Source: Streptomyces sp. NBC_01224 (lineage in GTDB: Bacteria; Actinomycetota; Actinomycetes; Streptomycetales; Streptomycetaceae). Taken from it: a stretch of DNA of 64,000 nt. Within the stretch, counting starts at the first letter, position 1. Every line of letters begins with the position of its first letter. The stretch is taken from assembly GCF_036002945.1 (NCBI RefSeq), contig NZ_CP108529.1:9109001-9173000 (forward strand), in the 5' to 3' direction. Positions 43,270-52,477 of the stretch are shown here, in pieces. Under the pieces are notes generated by a model that worked only from the letters and a program-made list of their open reading frames with translations, was not told the origin of the DNA and ran no database searches. The position numbers and the translations under genes are program-made.

Positions 43270-44103
43270 TCAGCGGGCCTCCGGCAGATCCGCGGAGAGG
43301 TGTACGGCCCCGGTGCAGGCCAGTCGGTCCGCCATCTCGACGCACGCCTCGGCCCCCTTCGGGCTGGTCGCGGGCAGCATCGGGCTGCTTTTGCCGTGCG
43401 TCACTCCGTCCCGGTGCGAGGCGAGCAGCTCGTCCGCTCCGGATCGGATCGAGACCTCTAGGGTGCCACCGCGCCCGTCCGTCTCCACCTCGGACCAGAC
43501 GGTGGCGCAGGACGGGCTGAACCGGAGCCGTACGGCGTAGGCATCCTCAGTGATGGTGCTCTCAGTGCGGGCATCCCGGTTGCAGCGGGAGAAGCCCGGA
43601 TACTGCCCCCGGCAGCTTTCCTTACGGCAGGACGCCGCTTGCCGCTCCGGGCTGCCGCCCGACAGGGCCGGGGCACCCACGGCGCAGGCCACGGCGCCCA
43701 GCGTGGCGGAGACAGCCAGCACGACGGCCGTCCGCAGCCGTCGTGTCCGGGCAGCCACCGCGAGGGGCAGCCGCGGCGCAGGGGGCTGGGGCGCAGGGGG
43801 CTGGGGTGCCGCGCTCAGCGGTCTGGTCTCGGCCCGGCAGGCGTTCTCCCACAGGGCGACCAGCGGCGCCATCTCCGTGCCCCCGAGTCGCCCCAGCGCC
43901 TCGACAGCGGTACGCGGCGGGAGCTTGACGCCGTTGAGATAACGGTGCCATGAGGACTTGCTGTGGGCGGTGCGTGTGGCCAGCGCGGCCAGGCTCAGCC
44001 CGGTCTGCTGTTTGAGGTCGCGCAGCCGCTCCACCAGCAGCAGCCCGTCGGGGCCGAGCGAGTCGGGCAGATGCTGCCAGCGAGCCGTCGCTTGCTCCTT
44101 CAT
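43270..44103 (-). CDS. XRE-type regulator with membrane anchor and DUF2690 domain
   Basis: 277 residues from the ATG at 44103. The N-terminal helix-turn-helix is LVERLRDLKQQTGLSLAALATRTAHSKSSWHRYLNGVKLPPRTAVEALGRLGG. A Pro-rich linker (PQPPAPQPPAPRLP) leads to one membrane helix (LRTAVVLAVSATLGAVACAVGAP). The outer domain has paired Cys (CRKESCRG, SRCNRDA) and LRFSPSCATVWSEVE, the DUF2690 pattern. It is probably a membrane-bound regulator sensing the cell surface. The next two genes upstream encode exported proteins. Confidence 0.85.
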   Translation of the reverse strand: MKEQATARWQHLPDSLGPDGLLLVERLRDLKQQTGLSLAALATRTAHSKSSWHRYLNGVKLPPRTAVEALGRLGGTEMAPLVALWENACRAETRPLSAAPQPPAPQPPAPRLPLAVAARTRRLRTAVVLAVSATLGAVACAVGAPALSGGSPERQAASCRKESCRGQYPGFSRCNRDARTESTITEDAYAVRLRFSPSCATVWSEVETDGRGGTLEVSIRSGADELLASHRDGVTHGKSSPMLPATSPKGAEACVEMADRLACTGAVHLSADLPEAR

Positions 44104-44194
44104 GCCGTTCCCAGTCCTTCCATCCGGCATCCGGATCACCCCGGATCGCGTGATGTGTGCCCCGGGGGCAGGGCGGCCACACGCACGGCCGGAG

Positions 44195-45205
44195 TCATCG
44201 GGCGATCGGCTTGTAGTACAGAGAGAAGGCGCGGTCCGAGGGCGGGCCCTGGGTGAAGCCAAGGCACAGCCAGGGCCCGCCCCGGCGCAGCACAGCAAGG
44301 CCCTCCGGCTCGCGCGGGTAGAGCCCCCTCGCAGTGTGGTCCAGCACCTGCTGCACCACGCGGCCGGTACGCACGTCGATACGGAACAGACGGACGTCGC
44401 CGGCCGAGCCGGCGGGGTTGTCAGCGCCGTATCCGTGGCCGAGCAGCTGGTAGGCGTACGGGCCGTACAGCGCCATGCCCTGGAAGGGGACCCCCAGTTC
44501 GGCGCCGGGCTGAGCGAAGCCGGTGACCTGCCGGAAGTCCCCGGCCGCGAACTGTTTGAGCCCGTACACCCCGTAGCGCGGTACGCCGCCCACCTTGTAC
44601 CGCAGCAGCAGCCGGTTGTGCGCCGGGTCGAGGGCCACCTGGTTATTCGTGGAGCCGGGGAGCGGGCGATGCGTGGCAATCCTGCTGCTGGTGCGGGTCA
44701 GCACCCGACCCGCGGTGAAGGTGAAGCGGCAGATGCCACGGCCGTAGCCGGAGGCCGGCTGTGCGTCCCACTCCGTCCACAGAGCGCCGGCGCGGCGGGC
44801 CGTGTCCTCCACGCCGAGGGCGCTGCCGTGGCCGAAGCCCAGCAGGTACATATCGCCGGTGAGCGCGCCGCCCATGGTGAGCCGGTTCAGGCACATGTCG
44901 CCGCGGGCCGCGCGCTCGGCATGGGTGTACGCGCGCAGCTCGCCCGGCAGTCGGACGCCGCCCCCCATGACCTGGAGCGCGTACATGTGGCCGTGCCGCT
45001 CGTCGAAGGCGAAGGACTGCAGCACCGTGGAGTGGCGCAGCCGTACACCCTGGATCCATGGCTTGCCCGCCGGCGCCAGGCTGGCCGGCTGAGCCTTCGG
45101 CTGGGCTTCTGCCCTGCCGGTGGGGAATGTGGCGGCCAGTGCGACCGCAGCTCCAAAGCCGAGGACGGCTCTGCGGCCCGGACTGGATGGAAGGGAAAGG
45201 GACAT
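44195..45205 (-). CDS. Secreted protein of the 'teichoic acid biosynthesis protein C' type
   Basis: 336 residues from the ATG at 45205 with a GAGGAGA site. A signal with twin arginines (GRRAVLGFGAAVALAATFPTG) suggests Tat export. The mature part, WIQGVRLRHSTVLQSFAFDERHGHMYALQVM, GDMCLNRLTMGGALTGDMYLLGFGHGSALGVE, NNQVALDPAHNRLLLRY and REPEGLAVL, is a beta-propeller-like family commonly named after teichoic acid protein C, without proven enzymatic activity. It lies between an XRE-DUF2690 gene and an SH3 protein gene on the same strand. Confidence 0.7.
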   Translation of the reverse strand: MSLSLPSSPGRRAVLGFGAAVALAATFPTGRAEAQPKAQPASLAPAGKPWIQGVRLRHSTVLQSFAFDERHGHMYALQVMGGGVRLPGELRAYTHAERAARGDMCLNRLTMGGALTGDMYLLGFGHGSALGVEDTARRAGALWTEWDAQPASGYGRGICRFTFTAGRVLTRTSSRIATHRPLPGSTNNQVALDPAHNRLLLRYKVGGVPRYGVYGLKQFAAGDFRQVTGFAQPGAELGVPFQGMALYGPYAYQLLGHGYGADNPAGSAGDVRLFRIDVRTGRVVQQVLDHTARGLYPREPEGLAVLRRGGPWLCLGFTQGPPSDRAFSLYYKPIAR

Positions 45206-45283
45206 GGGGGTCTCCTCGCTTGCTCGTGAGCTTTGTGGAACGGGCCCGCCCGCCCCGTGAGCGGGACGAGCGGGCACAGCGGC

Positions 45284-45715
45284 TCAGCACCAGGGGACGG
45301 CGCTCACGTTGCGGACGTAGCGGGCGGAGACGTAGCCCTTGCTGTGGGAGAGCTTGTACCAGCGGTGGTTGCCGCGGACGTTGCGCCCGTACTTCTTGCA
45401 GGGGATGTGGACCGTGCTGGCGGGACGCAGCGAGCCGATGACCCGGTAGCCCGTGCCCGGGCCGGAGCGGATCATGAGCGGCATGTGGCGGGTTACCACA
45501 CGGCCCTGGACGTAGCCGGTGCAGGTAACGGGCCGGGTCGTGGAGTGGCTGGGCGCACACAGCTGGGGCGCGGTCGTGCGTCGGTGGGGCATCTGCTGGT
45601 GAGGCGCCGTGTGCCGCTGCTGCGCGGCGGCGGTGTCGGCGGAAACGACTGCAGCGGGCAACACCGCGATCGCCGCAATCGCGGCCACGAGGCTGCGCTG
45701 GATCGTGCGATTCAT
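45284..45715 (-). CDS. Secreted SH3-domain protein
   Basis: 143 residues from the ATG at 45715 with an AGGAGAG site. A signal peptide (SLVAAIAAIAVLPAAVVSADTAAA) is followed by a His/Pro/Gln-rich linker and a bacterial SH3 domain (MPLMIRSGPGTGYRVIGSLRPASTVHIPCKKYGRNVRGNHRWYKLSHSKGYVSARYV). Such domains bind peptidoglycan or wall polymers. Four Cys could form two disulfides. Confidence 0.85.
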   Translation of the reverse strand: MNRTIQRSLVAAIAAIAVLPAAVVSADTAAAQQRHTAPHQQMPHRRTTAPQLCAPSHSTTRPVTCTGYVQGRVVTRHMPLMIRSGPGTGYRVIGSLRPASTVHIPCKKYGRNVRGNHRWYKLSHSKGYVSARYVRNVSAVPWC

Positions 45716-45829
45716 GGACTCTCCTATGAGGGTGTCTTCAGGATCGGCTGAGTGAGACCCTGTGTCGCTCAGCGTTTCCTGGCCGTCGGACAAAGATTCC
45801 GTCCCACGCGTTTCCGGGAGAAAATGGGA

Positions 45830-46280
45830 CGTCCCACCCGAGGGAACGGTTGAGTCGCAGCCGCCGTCGCCGGGGAGACCAGCCCCACTTCCCGCCAGGC
45901 TGCGGATGAGGGTCCCGTCAGGGTGGGCGGTGACCAGCTGTTCGATCTCGTCTTCCAGTGCCTTGAGGCGGGCCTTGCCAGCCGCCAGCTCGTCGGCGAG
46001 TTCGCGGATGAGTTCGGCGGTGCGCCGTTCACGGGGAGACGCGACGCGGTGGACCTGTGCGGAGGTCACGGCGGCGTCCGCCAGGGCCTACGCCACGGTC
46101 TGCTTGCTGACGCCGTGCCTGCCCAGGTAGCCAGCGATGCGGGTGGTTCCGGCGCGCCGGATCTCGCTCGCGGTGACGTAGCGGCCCGGCAGGATGAGTC
46201 CGGACTTCGTCGTGGGGTCCACGGCGCGTTCCAGGCCGGGGTGGATGCCCGTGAGCAGATCCCGCAGACACGAGGTCCGC
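45830..46280 (-). pseudogene. IS110 family transposase relic
   Basis: The minus-strand frame reads LRDLLTGIHPGLERAVDPTTKSGLILPGRYVTASEIRRAGTTRIAGYLGRHGVSKQTVA, then a TAG (46088-46090), then continues in frame with TSAQVHRVASPRERRTAELIRELADELAAGKARLKALEDEIEQLVTAHPDGTLIRSLAG. This is the middle of an IS110 transposase up to the helical region before the serine-containing C-terminal domain, which is missing. One nonsense codon and loss of both ends. Confidence 0.75.
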
Positions 46281-46474
46281 GCTATGGCCCCCTGCGGACG
46301 CGGTGGACTGTGCCGCTTGGGATTCGTAAGGAGGTAACGGAGCTGCTGCTGCCTGCTGTTCCGTCGCGGGCTGGGCCTTCCGGTCTCCGGTGGCACCCAG
46401 AGGCAGCCGGAGTTTCAGAAGAATTCCGACAGTCTGTCTGCGGGCTCACTTGATCCTGGCCTGAGAGAGGCCGC

Positions 46475-46620
46475 GTGGCGCAGCAGCCCGGGGCCCTACT
46501 CGGAGGCATTCTTCGGCCGCATGTACTACGCGGCCATGAGGCCGGCCGAGGTCATTCACCTCCGGCTGGAGCAGTGTCACCTGTCCGAGAGCGGATAGGG
46601 GGTGGTCTGTGGAAAGACCG
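46475..46620 (+). pseudogene. Integrase fragment
   Basis: EAFFGRMYYAAMRPAEVIHLRLEQCHLSESG followed by TAG matches residues about 262-292 of the intact integrase (EAFFGCMYFAAMRPAEVIHLR...). The stop replaces the Trp codon, and GVVCGK continues beyond it. The preceding bases match only after a frameshift. It includes the first catalytic Arg but nothing else functional. Confidence 0.8.
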
Positions 46621-46824
46621 GTGGCGCTGGTTGCCGGCCGGTCCTCGCACGCTCTGCCCTCGCGGGTCCGTCGGGTTCGAGGTCCTCGATGGATGAGCTG
46701 CCGCACGGTGACGCGTTTTTCCTCACGAGCTTCGAGCTCTGGACACGGCGTGCGCCCGCGCGGTCCGGCTGTGCCGCGCACGGCTGATGAGGTGTCGGAC
46801 CTTGGAGCTGTCGCTGACCCAGCA

Positions 46825-46975
46825 CACAGTCAACCGCGCTCTCTGCGGCGCGGGCACCGGTGGAACAAGGTGTGGCCCAGCTGAAGTCCTGGCGAATCTT
46901 CCGCAGGGCCCGGTGTAGTCCGAATCGAATGTCCTCCATTGCTGCGGCGGTCCTCACCCTGGAGTGGCAACGCTC
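46825..46975 (+). pseudogene. IS5 family transposase C-terminal fragment
   Basis: In one frame the sequence reads EQGVAQLKSWRIFRRARCSPNRMSSIAAAVLTLEWQRS, the C-terminus of an IS5-type DDE transposase (family 'ERGVARLKSWRIFRKARCSP'). The rest of the gene is absent, although IS5 pieces also occur at 19561-19800 and 53350-53535. Confidence 0.75.
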
Positions 46976-47145
46976 AAAAGGCTCGATGTCTCTTGCCACC
47001 GGGCTGAATGGGGGTGAACCGATGGTTTCACACGGTTGAACCTTCGCGGCTGAGGCGAAGTTGGGGCGACAACAGCGGAACCCCGTGCGGCGGCCGGACC
47101 GATCTTCTTAGCCGAAGCATCTCAGTCACCCCGAGGAGTCACCTG

Positions 47146-49308
47146 ATGTCGAGCATCACGTCCGCCGAGATATGTACCGTCCCGGCGAGCGGCAGATCCG
47201 CACCGCCCAAAGGCCACGCCCTGCGGCTCGACATCCAGGGGCTGCGCGCGGTGGCCGTCGGGCTGGTGGTGCTCTCCCACGCCGGCGTGTCCCAGGTCAG
47301 CGGCGGTTACATCGGTGTCGACGTCTTCTTCGTGATTTCAGGCTTCCTCATCACGTCGCTGCTGCTGCGCGAACTCGCCACCACCGGCCGGGTGTCGGTC
47401 CGTTCCTTCTACGCCCGCCGGGCACTGCGGCTGCTTCCCGCGTCGTCCCTGGTCATCACCGTCATGCTGGGCGGGGCGTGGCTGTTCCTGTCGAAGGCGC
47501 GGCTCGCCGAGTACGCGGGCGACGCCCTCGCCAGCGCGCTGTACGCGGTCAACTTCCGGCTGGCGGCGGCCGGTACGGACTATCTCGCCCAGAACAGCCC
47601 GCCATCGCCGTTCCAGCACTTCTGGTCGCTCGCCGTGGAGGAGCAGTTCTACCTGGTGTGGCCGCTGCTCCTGCTGCTCACCTGGCGGGTCGCCCGCGGT
47701 CGGCGCCGACTGGTCGCGGTGCCGCTCGGGGTACTGTGCCTGGGGTCGTTCGCGGCGGGCGTCCTCGTGACGAACTCCTCGGCTCCCTGGGCATACTTCG
47801 GCTCCCTTACCCGGGCCTGGGAACTGGGTGTCGGCGCGCTCCTGGCGCTGGGCACCGGGCGGCTGGAACGGCTGCCCGCCGCCCTCGCGGCCCCGTTGAC
47901 ATGGCTCGGCCTGGCCTGCGTCACGCTGGCAGCGGTCTGGTACGACGACGAGACGCCCTTCCCCGGCTACCACGCCCTCCTGCCGGTCGCCGGTACCGCG
48001 CTCGTCCTGGCCGGCGGCTGCGCGCCCACCCCGCACGGCGCGGGGCGGCTGCTGCGGCGGCGACCGCTGGTGTGGCTCGGCGGACTCTCGTACGGCTGGT
48101 ACCTGTGGCACTGGCCGCTGCTGGTCATAGCCCCGGCGGCGCTGGGCCGCGCAGACGGCACGGCCGACGTGCCGCTCGCGCTCGGGCTGTCCGCGGCGGC
48201 GCTGGGCCTGGCGTGGCTGACCCTGCGCCTCGTCGAGAACCCGGTCCGCTTCCACCGGGCCTTCCGCAGGCACCCCCGCCGCGCCCTGGTTCTCGGGGCC
48301 GCGCTGTCGGCCGGCGCCTCGGCGCTGTCCCTGACGGCGACGGCGGTCCCGCCGACGATCGAGGTGGGCGACCCCGCGCCCGCGCTGGCGCAGGCTCTCT
48401 CCGACGCACCGGCCCCGCAGGCGCGTCTCACCGAACTCCTGGCGTCGTCCCCCACCGCCCTGCCGAGCAACCTGGCCCCGCCCCTGCCGAAGGTGAAGTC
48501 CTCCCGCTCCGCGGTCTACCGGGACGGCTGCCATGTCGACCACGCCGCCACCGGCACCCGGCCCTGCGTCTACGGCGACCGGACTTCCTCCCGTACGGTC
48601 GTCCTTTTCGGCGACTCCCACGCGGCCCAGTGGTTCCCGGCCCTGCAACGGCTCGCAACCACACGCGGCTGGAAGCTGGTCTCGCTGACGAAGGCCTCCT
48701 GCAAGGTCGCCGACGTGACCATCGTCAGCGGCCACAAGCCGTACACCGCCTGCGACACCTGGCGCTCCAACGCCATGGCAAGGATCAAGACCCTGCGCCC
48801 CGACCTGGTCGTCGTCTCCTCCTCGGACGCCGGAGACCCGGCCCGCCCCGCAGCCGACCCCCTCCACCAATGGACTACCGGCTTCGAGAACACCTTCCGC
48901 AACCTGGGTACCTCCGGCGTCCGGGTCGCCGCCCTGCTCGACACCCCATGGCCCAAGGGCGACCCGATCGACTGCGCCGCCAGGAACTCCCTGCAACTAC
49001 GCGCCTGCGCGAACCACTTGCCGGACGCGACCCGCAACGCGACCCGCGGTACCGCCCTCCGCAGCGCCGCATCCGCAACGGCCACCACAGTCATCGACCC
49101 CACCCCCTGGCTCTGCGCCCCCCGCACCGGCATCTGCCCCGTAGTCGTCGCCGACACCGCCGTCTACCGCGACGACAGCCACGTCTCGGAGGCGTACGCC
49201 GATGCGCTTGCCCCGGTTCTGGCGCCATCGCTGGACGGCCTCGTGGGTTCGCCCTGCACACACCGGATGATCAAAGCGACGGTGACTGAGAGATCAGGGC
49301 GGTGTTGA
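47146..49308 (+). CDS. Acyltransferase-3/SGNH membrane protein (OafA/YrhL type)
   Basis: 720 residues from the ATG at 47146 with a GAGGAG site. The N-terminal 360 residues are an acyltransferase-3 membrane domain of about ten helices beginning LRLDIQGLRAVAVGLVVLSHAG, with GGYIGVDVFFVISGFLIT and FQHFWSLAVEEQFYLVWP. The C-terminal domain is an extracytoplasmic SGNH hydrolase: VLFGDSHAAQW (Ser nucleophile block) and DDSHVSEAYA (Asp-His pair). Such proteins O-acetylate surface polysaccharides. All landmark residues are present. Confidence 0.92.
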   Translation: MSSITSAEICTVPASGRSAPPKGHALRLDIQGLRAVAVGLVVLSHAGVSQVSGGYIGVDVFFVISGFLITSLLLRELATTGRVSVRSFYARRALRLLPASSLVITVMLGGAWLFLSKARLAEYAGDALASALYAVNFRLAAAGTDYLAQNSPPSPFQHFWSLAVEEQFYLVWPLLLLLTWRVARGRRRLVAVPLGVLCLGSFAAGVLVTNSSAPWAYFGSLTRAWELGVGALLALGTGRLERLPAALAAPLTWLGLACVTLAAVWYDDETPFPGYHALLPVAGTALVLAGGCAPTPHGAGRLLRRRPLVWLGGLSYGWYLWHWPLLVIAPAALGRADGTADVPLALGLSAAALGLAWLTLRLVENPVRFHRAFRRHPRRALVLGAALSAGASALSLTATAVPPTIEVGDPAPALAQALSDAPAPQARLTELLASSPTALPSNLAPPLPKVKSSRSAVYRDGCHVDHAATGTRPCVYGDRTSSRTVVLFGDSHAAQWFPALQRLATTRGWKLVSLTKASCKVADVTIVSGHKPYTACDTWRSNAMARIKTLRPDLVVVSSSDAGDPARPAADPLHQWTTGFENTFRNLGTSGVRVAALLDTPWPKGDPIDCAARNSLQLRACANHLPDATRNATRGTALRSAASATATTVIDPTPWLCAPRTGICPVVVADTAVYRDDSHVSEAYADALAPVLAPSLDGLVGSPCTHRMIKATVTERSGRC

Positions 49309-49795
49309 TTCCGGGAGACACTGCGGATCGCAGCCGCCACACGAAGACGGTTGCCGAATCCGCAGTCCCCGCAGCGTCCGGGCTCCGGCGCGCGGAATGC
49401 CCGGTCACAGCCGTCGCAGGTCTGAAAAGGCCGCCGTGCGCGCAGTCAAGCCGGACCACGTTCTGCTGGACACAGTTCTTCACCCCAGCCCCCTGTACCC
49501 CGGATCGGCGCTCTGGCCCGGGGTACTGCCGTGTCATCACCAGGACTGTCAGCCCGGTCCTGCATCCTGTGCCCATAGCCGACACCTTTGACCACGCCCC
49601 GCAGGCATGGAACGCCGCGAAGCGATCAAAGACGCGCTTGCCAGCTCTGCGGCCTGTTCGCGGCTCTTCCGTCACCCCTGCAAGGAGCAGTTGAGCGCCG
49701 CCCGCGGTTGGGGTTGACGGTCAGGCGGAACTCGCCGAGCAGGACTTGACGTTCAGGCTCGGTCGGTCGGAGTTCGGCACCCTCCGAACTTGACG
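49309..49795. other. Intergenic stretch
   Basis: About 490 bases after the acyltransferase gene. Open frames on both strands lack family resemblance. No terminator hairpin of convincing strength was found directly after the stop. Confidence 0.35.
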
Positions 49796-49844
49796 GCTAA
49801 CACCGATAGCCATAACGTGGCGTCGCGTGGCTAACAGTGTTAGC
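49796..49844. promoter_or_regulatory. Two palindromes upstream of the TetR gene
   Basis: GCTAACAGTGTTAGC (49830-49844) is a perfect 15-bp palindrome, and GCTAACACCGATAGC (49796-49810) is an imperfect copy of it, 34 bp to the left. These are good candidates for a TetR-type operator pair. The nearest TetR gene starts 340 bp downstream at 50184. Between them (49845-50183) is an open frame from 49862 that I cannot assign. Confidence 0.55.
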
Positions 49845-50183
49845 TATGTCGGTCGGTTGCAATGCGAGAGGGCCCAGTGAACACCGCTACAGCCAGCAGC
49901 ACCCCGTGCGGCAGTGTCCCGATCCGGACCCTGCGGGGTCCATGGGAGGCACTAGCGCTCCCCTCCGGGGCGTTGGCGGTCCCCGGGGAGGAGCACCAAC
50001 CGCCGGCCGTCGCCGCGCTCGTGTTCCTCGCTGGACCGGGCCCGTTCCCACGGAACCCTGCGAAGCGCACCGGGGGAATCCGGTGTCCCGGGCTCGCCGC
50101 ATCCCCGTTCCCACTCGTCGTTCGGATGCCGGCTTCCGGATCCGGACGGCCCACCGGCATCGCGATCGCGCGGACGGCCCGCC

Positions 50184-50732
50184 GTGGCTGACCGTGCGCA
50201 GCAGATCATGGCCGCCGCCCGGGAACTGCTCGACGCCGAAGGGCCGGATGCGTTGTCGATGCGGCGCATCGCCGAGCGTGTCGGCATCCGGGCGCCTTCC
50301 TTGTACAAGCACTTTCCTGACAAGGCCGCTGTCGAGGCCGGGCTCCAGGCGCAGGGGATGACCCAGTTGGCGGAGGATCTGGAGGCCGCCGAAGCCGAGA
50401 TCGGCGTCGAACCGCCCCTGTTTGTGCTCGCCCGCGCCTACCGACGGCACGCTCTCGCCAGTCCGCACCTCTACCGCATCGCCCATACTCGGCCGCTCGC
50501 CCGCACCGCACTCCCCGAGGGACTCGAAGATCGCGCGGCGACGCCGCTGGCCCGCGCGGTGCACGGCGACATCGACATCGCGCGCTCGTTCTGGGCATTC
50601 GCGCACGGCATGGTCGTGCTCGAACTCGACGGCCGCTTCCCGCCCGGCGCAGACCTGGACGCCGCATGGCGCACCGGCTGCGAGGCGTTCGTCCAGGCAA
50701 TCCGAAACAAGACCCGGGGAGACACCGTATGA
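50184..50732 (+). CDS. TetR family regulator
   Basis: 182 residues from a GTG. Helix-turn-helix: LSMRRIAERVGIRAPSLYKHFPDKAAVEAGL. The C-terminal domain resembles the WHG type (RRHALASPHLYRIAHTRPL ... RSFWAFAHGMVVLELDGRFP). The stop overlaps the next start (ATGA), so it is co-transcribed with the membrane protein gene at 50729. The start is chosen for the domain; no strong ribosome binding site is seen. Confidence 0.85.
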   Translation: MADRAQQIMAAARELLDAEGPDALSMRRIAERVGIRAPSLYKHFPDKAAVEAGLQAQGMTQLAEDLEAAEAEIGVEPPLFVLARAYRRHALASPHLYRIAHTRPLARTALPEGLEDRAATPLARAVHGDIDIARSFWAFAHGMVVLELDGRFPPGADLDAAWRTGCEAFVQAIRNKTRGDTV

Positions 50733-51382
50733 CCGCAATCGCCAAGGATCCTGCTACCGGCGTCACCGCCCGCGCCGCCGGATTCATACACGCCGCGGCA
50801 TGGATTCTCGGGCTCGCTGCCGCATGGGGAGCCACACCCGAAGTCGGTGACACACACGTCGGGATCACGACCGCGTACGCCGACCGGCCGGTCCAGGCTG
50901 TGGCCCAGGCGCTGCTCGTTCACGGTGTGGCAGCTGTCAGCCTGGTGGTCGTCGGATCTGGACTGCTCGACTGGGCCCGCCGTACCAGCAACACTGCGGC
51001 TCGCACGGCCGGATGGGCCGGGAGAGTCGCGGGGGCGCTCGCATTCGTGCAACTCGCCCTGGAACTGATCGCAGTACCTGGAGCTGATCCAGCGTCACCG
51101 GGCAGGACGGGCGCACTGTTCGAGGCGGTCCAGCGTGCGGACGGTGTCAAGATGTTCGCGCTCGCCGCGCTCGCCGCGGCTGCCTGCGCGGCCTCGCAGC
51201 ACGGCACACTGTTGCGGCGTTGGGAGGTCGTCATCGGCTGGGTCCTCGCCGTCACGATCACCGCGTCCGGCATCGGATACCTGCTCCTGTCCACCGCCTT
51301 GACCCCGACGGCATTCATTTCACTGCCCTTGCTGCTGATCTGGATCGCCGCACTCGGCGCAGCCCTCAGGCGCCGGCCCTGA
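50729..51382 (+). CDS. Integral membrane protein
   Basis: 217 residues with about six membrane helices (AAGFIHAAAWILGLAAAWG, VAAVSLVVVGSGLLDWA, VAGALAFVQLALELIAV, KMFALAALAAAACAA, WVLAVTITASGIGYLLL, ISLPLLLIWIAALGAAL). The first gene partner is the TetR regulator, overlapping by 4 bp. No family is recognised. It may be the target whose expression the TetR adjusts. Confidence 0.75.
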   Translation: MTAIAKDPATGVTARAAGFIHAAAWILGLAAAWGATPEVGDTHVGITTAYADRPVQAVAQALLVHGVAAVSLVVVGSGLLDWARRTSNTAARTAGWAGRVAGALAFVQLALELIAVPGADPASPGRTGALFEAVQRADGVKMFALAALAAAACAASQHGTLLRRWEVVIGWVLAVTITASGIGYLLLSTALTPTAFISLPLLLIWIAALGAALRRRP

Positions 51383-51529
51383 GCCCGGAGTTCCGGAACC
51401 CGGACAGCCGGGCACCGAAACCTCATCGACAACCCGCTGGGAAACGGCCCGAGTCACGGGTGGGGCCCGCTGCACGGTGCGCCATCACCAGCCGGGCTTC
51501 TGATTGACTGAGACTTCTACGGAGTGACG

Positions 51530-52435
51530 ATGGATCTCGCCTACCTTCCCAGTCCTTCGACCGGGGTCCTTCACCTCGGCCCGGTTCCGTTGAGGGCGTA
51601 CGCCTTCTGCATCATCCTGGGCGTGTTCGTGGCCGTCTGGCTCGGCAACCGGCGCTGGGTCGCGCGGGGCGGGGATCAGGGCGTCATCGCGGACGTCACC
51701 ATCTGGGCAGTGCCATTCGGCATCGCCGGTGGACGGCTGTACCACGTGATCACCAGCCCCGACGCGTACTTCGGCGAACGCGGCGAGCCGATCCGAGCCC
51801 TGTACGTGTGGGAGGGCGGGCTCGGTATCTGGGGCGCCATCGCCCTGGGCGGGGTCGGCGCGTGGATCGGCTGCCGTCGCCGCCGCATCCCCTTCCCCGC
51901 CTTCACGGACGCGGTCGCCCCTGGCATAGCCCTGGCCCAGGCGATCGGCCGCTGGGGCAACTGGTTCAACCAGGAACTCTACGGCCGCCCCACCACGCTC
52001 CCCTGGGGCCTGGAGATCGACCGCGCGCACCGTCCGTCCGACATGCTCGACATCGCGACGTACCATCCCACCTTCCTCTACGAGTCCCTCTGGGACATCG
52101 GCGTCGCCGCAGTGGCCCTGTGGGCGGCCCGCCGGTTCGCGCTCGGTCACGGCAGGACCTTCGCCCTGTACGTCGCCGCCTACACGGTCGGCCGGTTCTG
52201 GACCGAGTACCTGCGCATCGACGAGTCCCACACGTTCCTCGGCCTGCGCCTGAACAACTGGACCTCTGTCGTGGTCTTCCTTGGCGCCATCGCCTGCCTC
52301 GCCGTGTCGGCCCGCCGCCACCCGGGCATCGACGACGTGACGCGATCGAAGGTCGAGGGCGGCAACGCGAGGGCCGGCGAGCCGCGCCTGGACGTCGCCG
52401 TCAAGACAGGGGGAGCCACGCACGATGACACGTGA
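51530..52435 (+). CDS. lgt: Prolipoprotein diacylglyceryl transferase
   Basis: 301 residues from the ATG at 51530 (GGAG site 5 bp upstream; a GTG at 51524 is possible). Lgt motifs: IAGGRLYHVITS, VWEGGLGIWGAIALGG, AIGRWGNWFNQELYG (signature with Arg and Asn), YHPTFLYESLWDI, FWTEYLRIDE. Seven membrane helices. It attaches diacylglycerol to the lipobox Cys of lipoproteins. The end is disordered. It is convergent with lspA 42 bp away, an unusual linkage for Streptomyces. Confidence 0.93.
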   Translation: MDLAYLPSPSTGVLHLGPVPLRAYAFCIILGVFVAVWLGNRRWVARGGDQGVIADVTIWAVPFGIAGGRLYHVITSPDAYFGERGEPIRALYVWEGGLGIWGAIALGGVGAWIGCRRRRIPFPAFTDAVAPGIALAQAIGRWGNWFNQELYGRPTTLPWGLEIDRAHRPSDMLDIATYHPTFLYESLWDIGVAAVALWAARRFALGHGRTFALYVAAYTVGRFWTEYLRIDESHTFLGLRLNNWTSVVVFLGAIACLAVSARRHPGIDDVTRSKVEGGNARAGEPRLDVAVKTGGATHDDT

Positions 52436-52477
52436 GACCGTTGCTCGGTGTGGCCTGTCGGTGGTTTTGGCGAGAAG

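Noticed and set aside
47338..48996. 552-codon minus-strand open frame
   Set aside because: Shadow of the acyltransferase gene, rich in Gly, Arg and Gln as expected for GC-rich antisense frames.
49862..50191. Possible small gene before the TetR gene
   Set aside because: 109 codons but Pro/Gly/Ala-rich, no recognisable domain and a weak start; left as a question under the palindrome finding.
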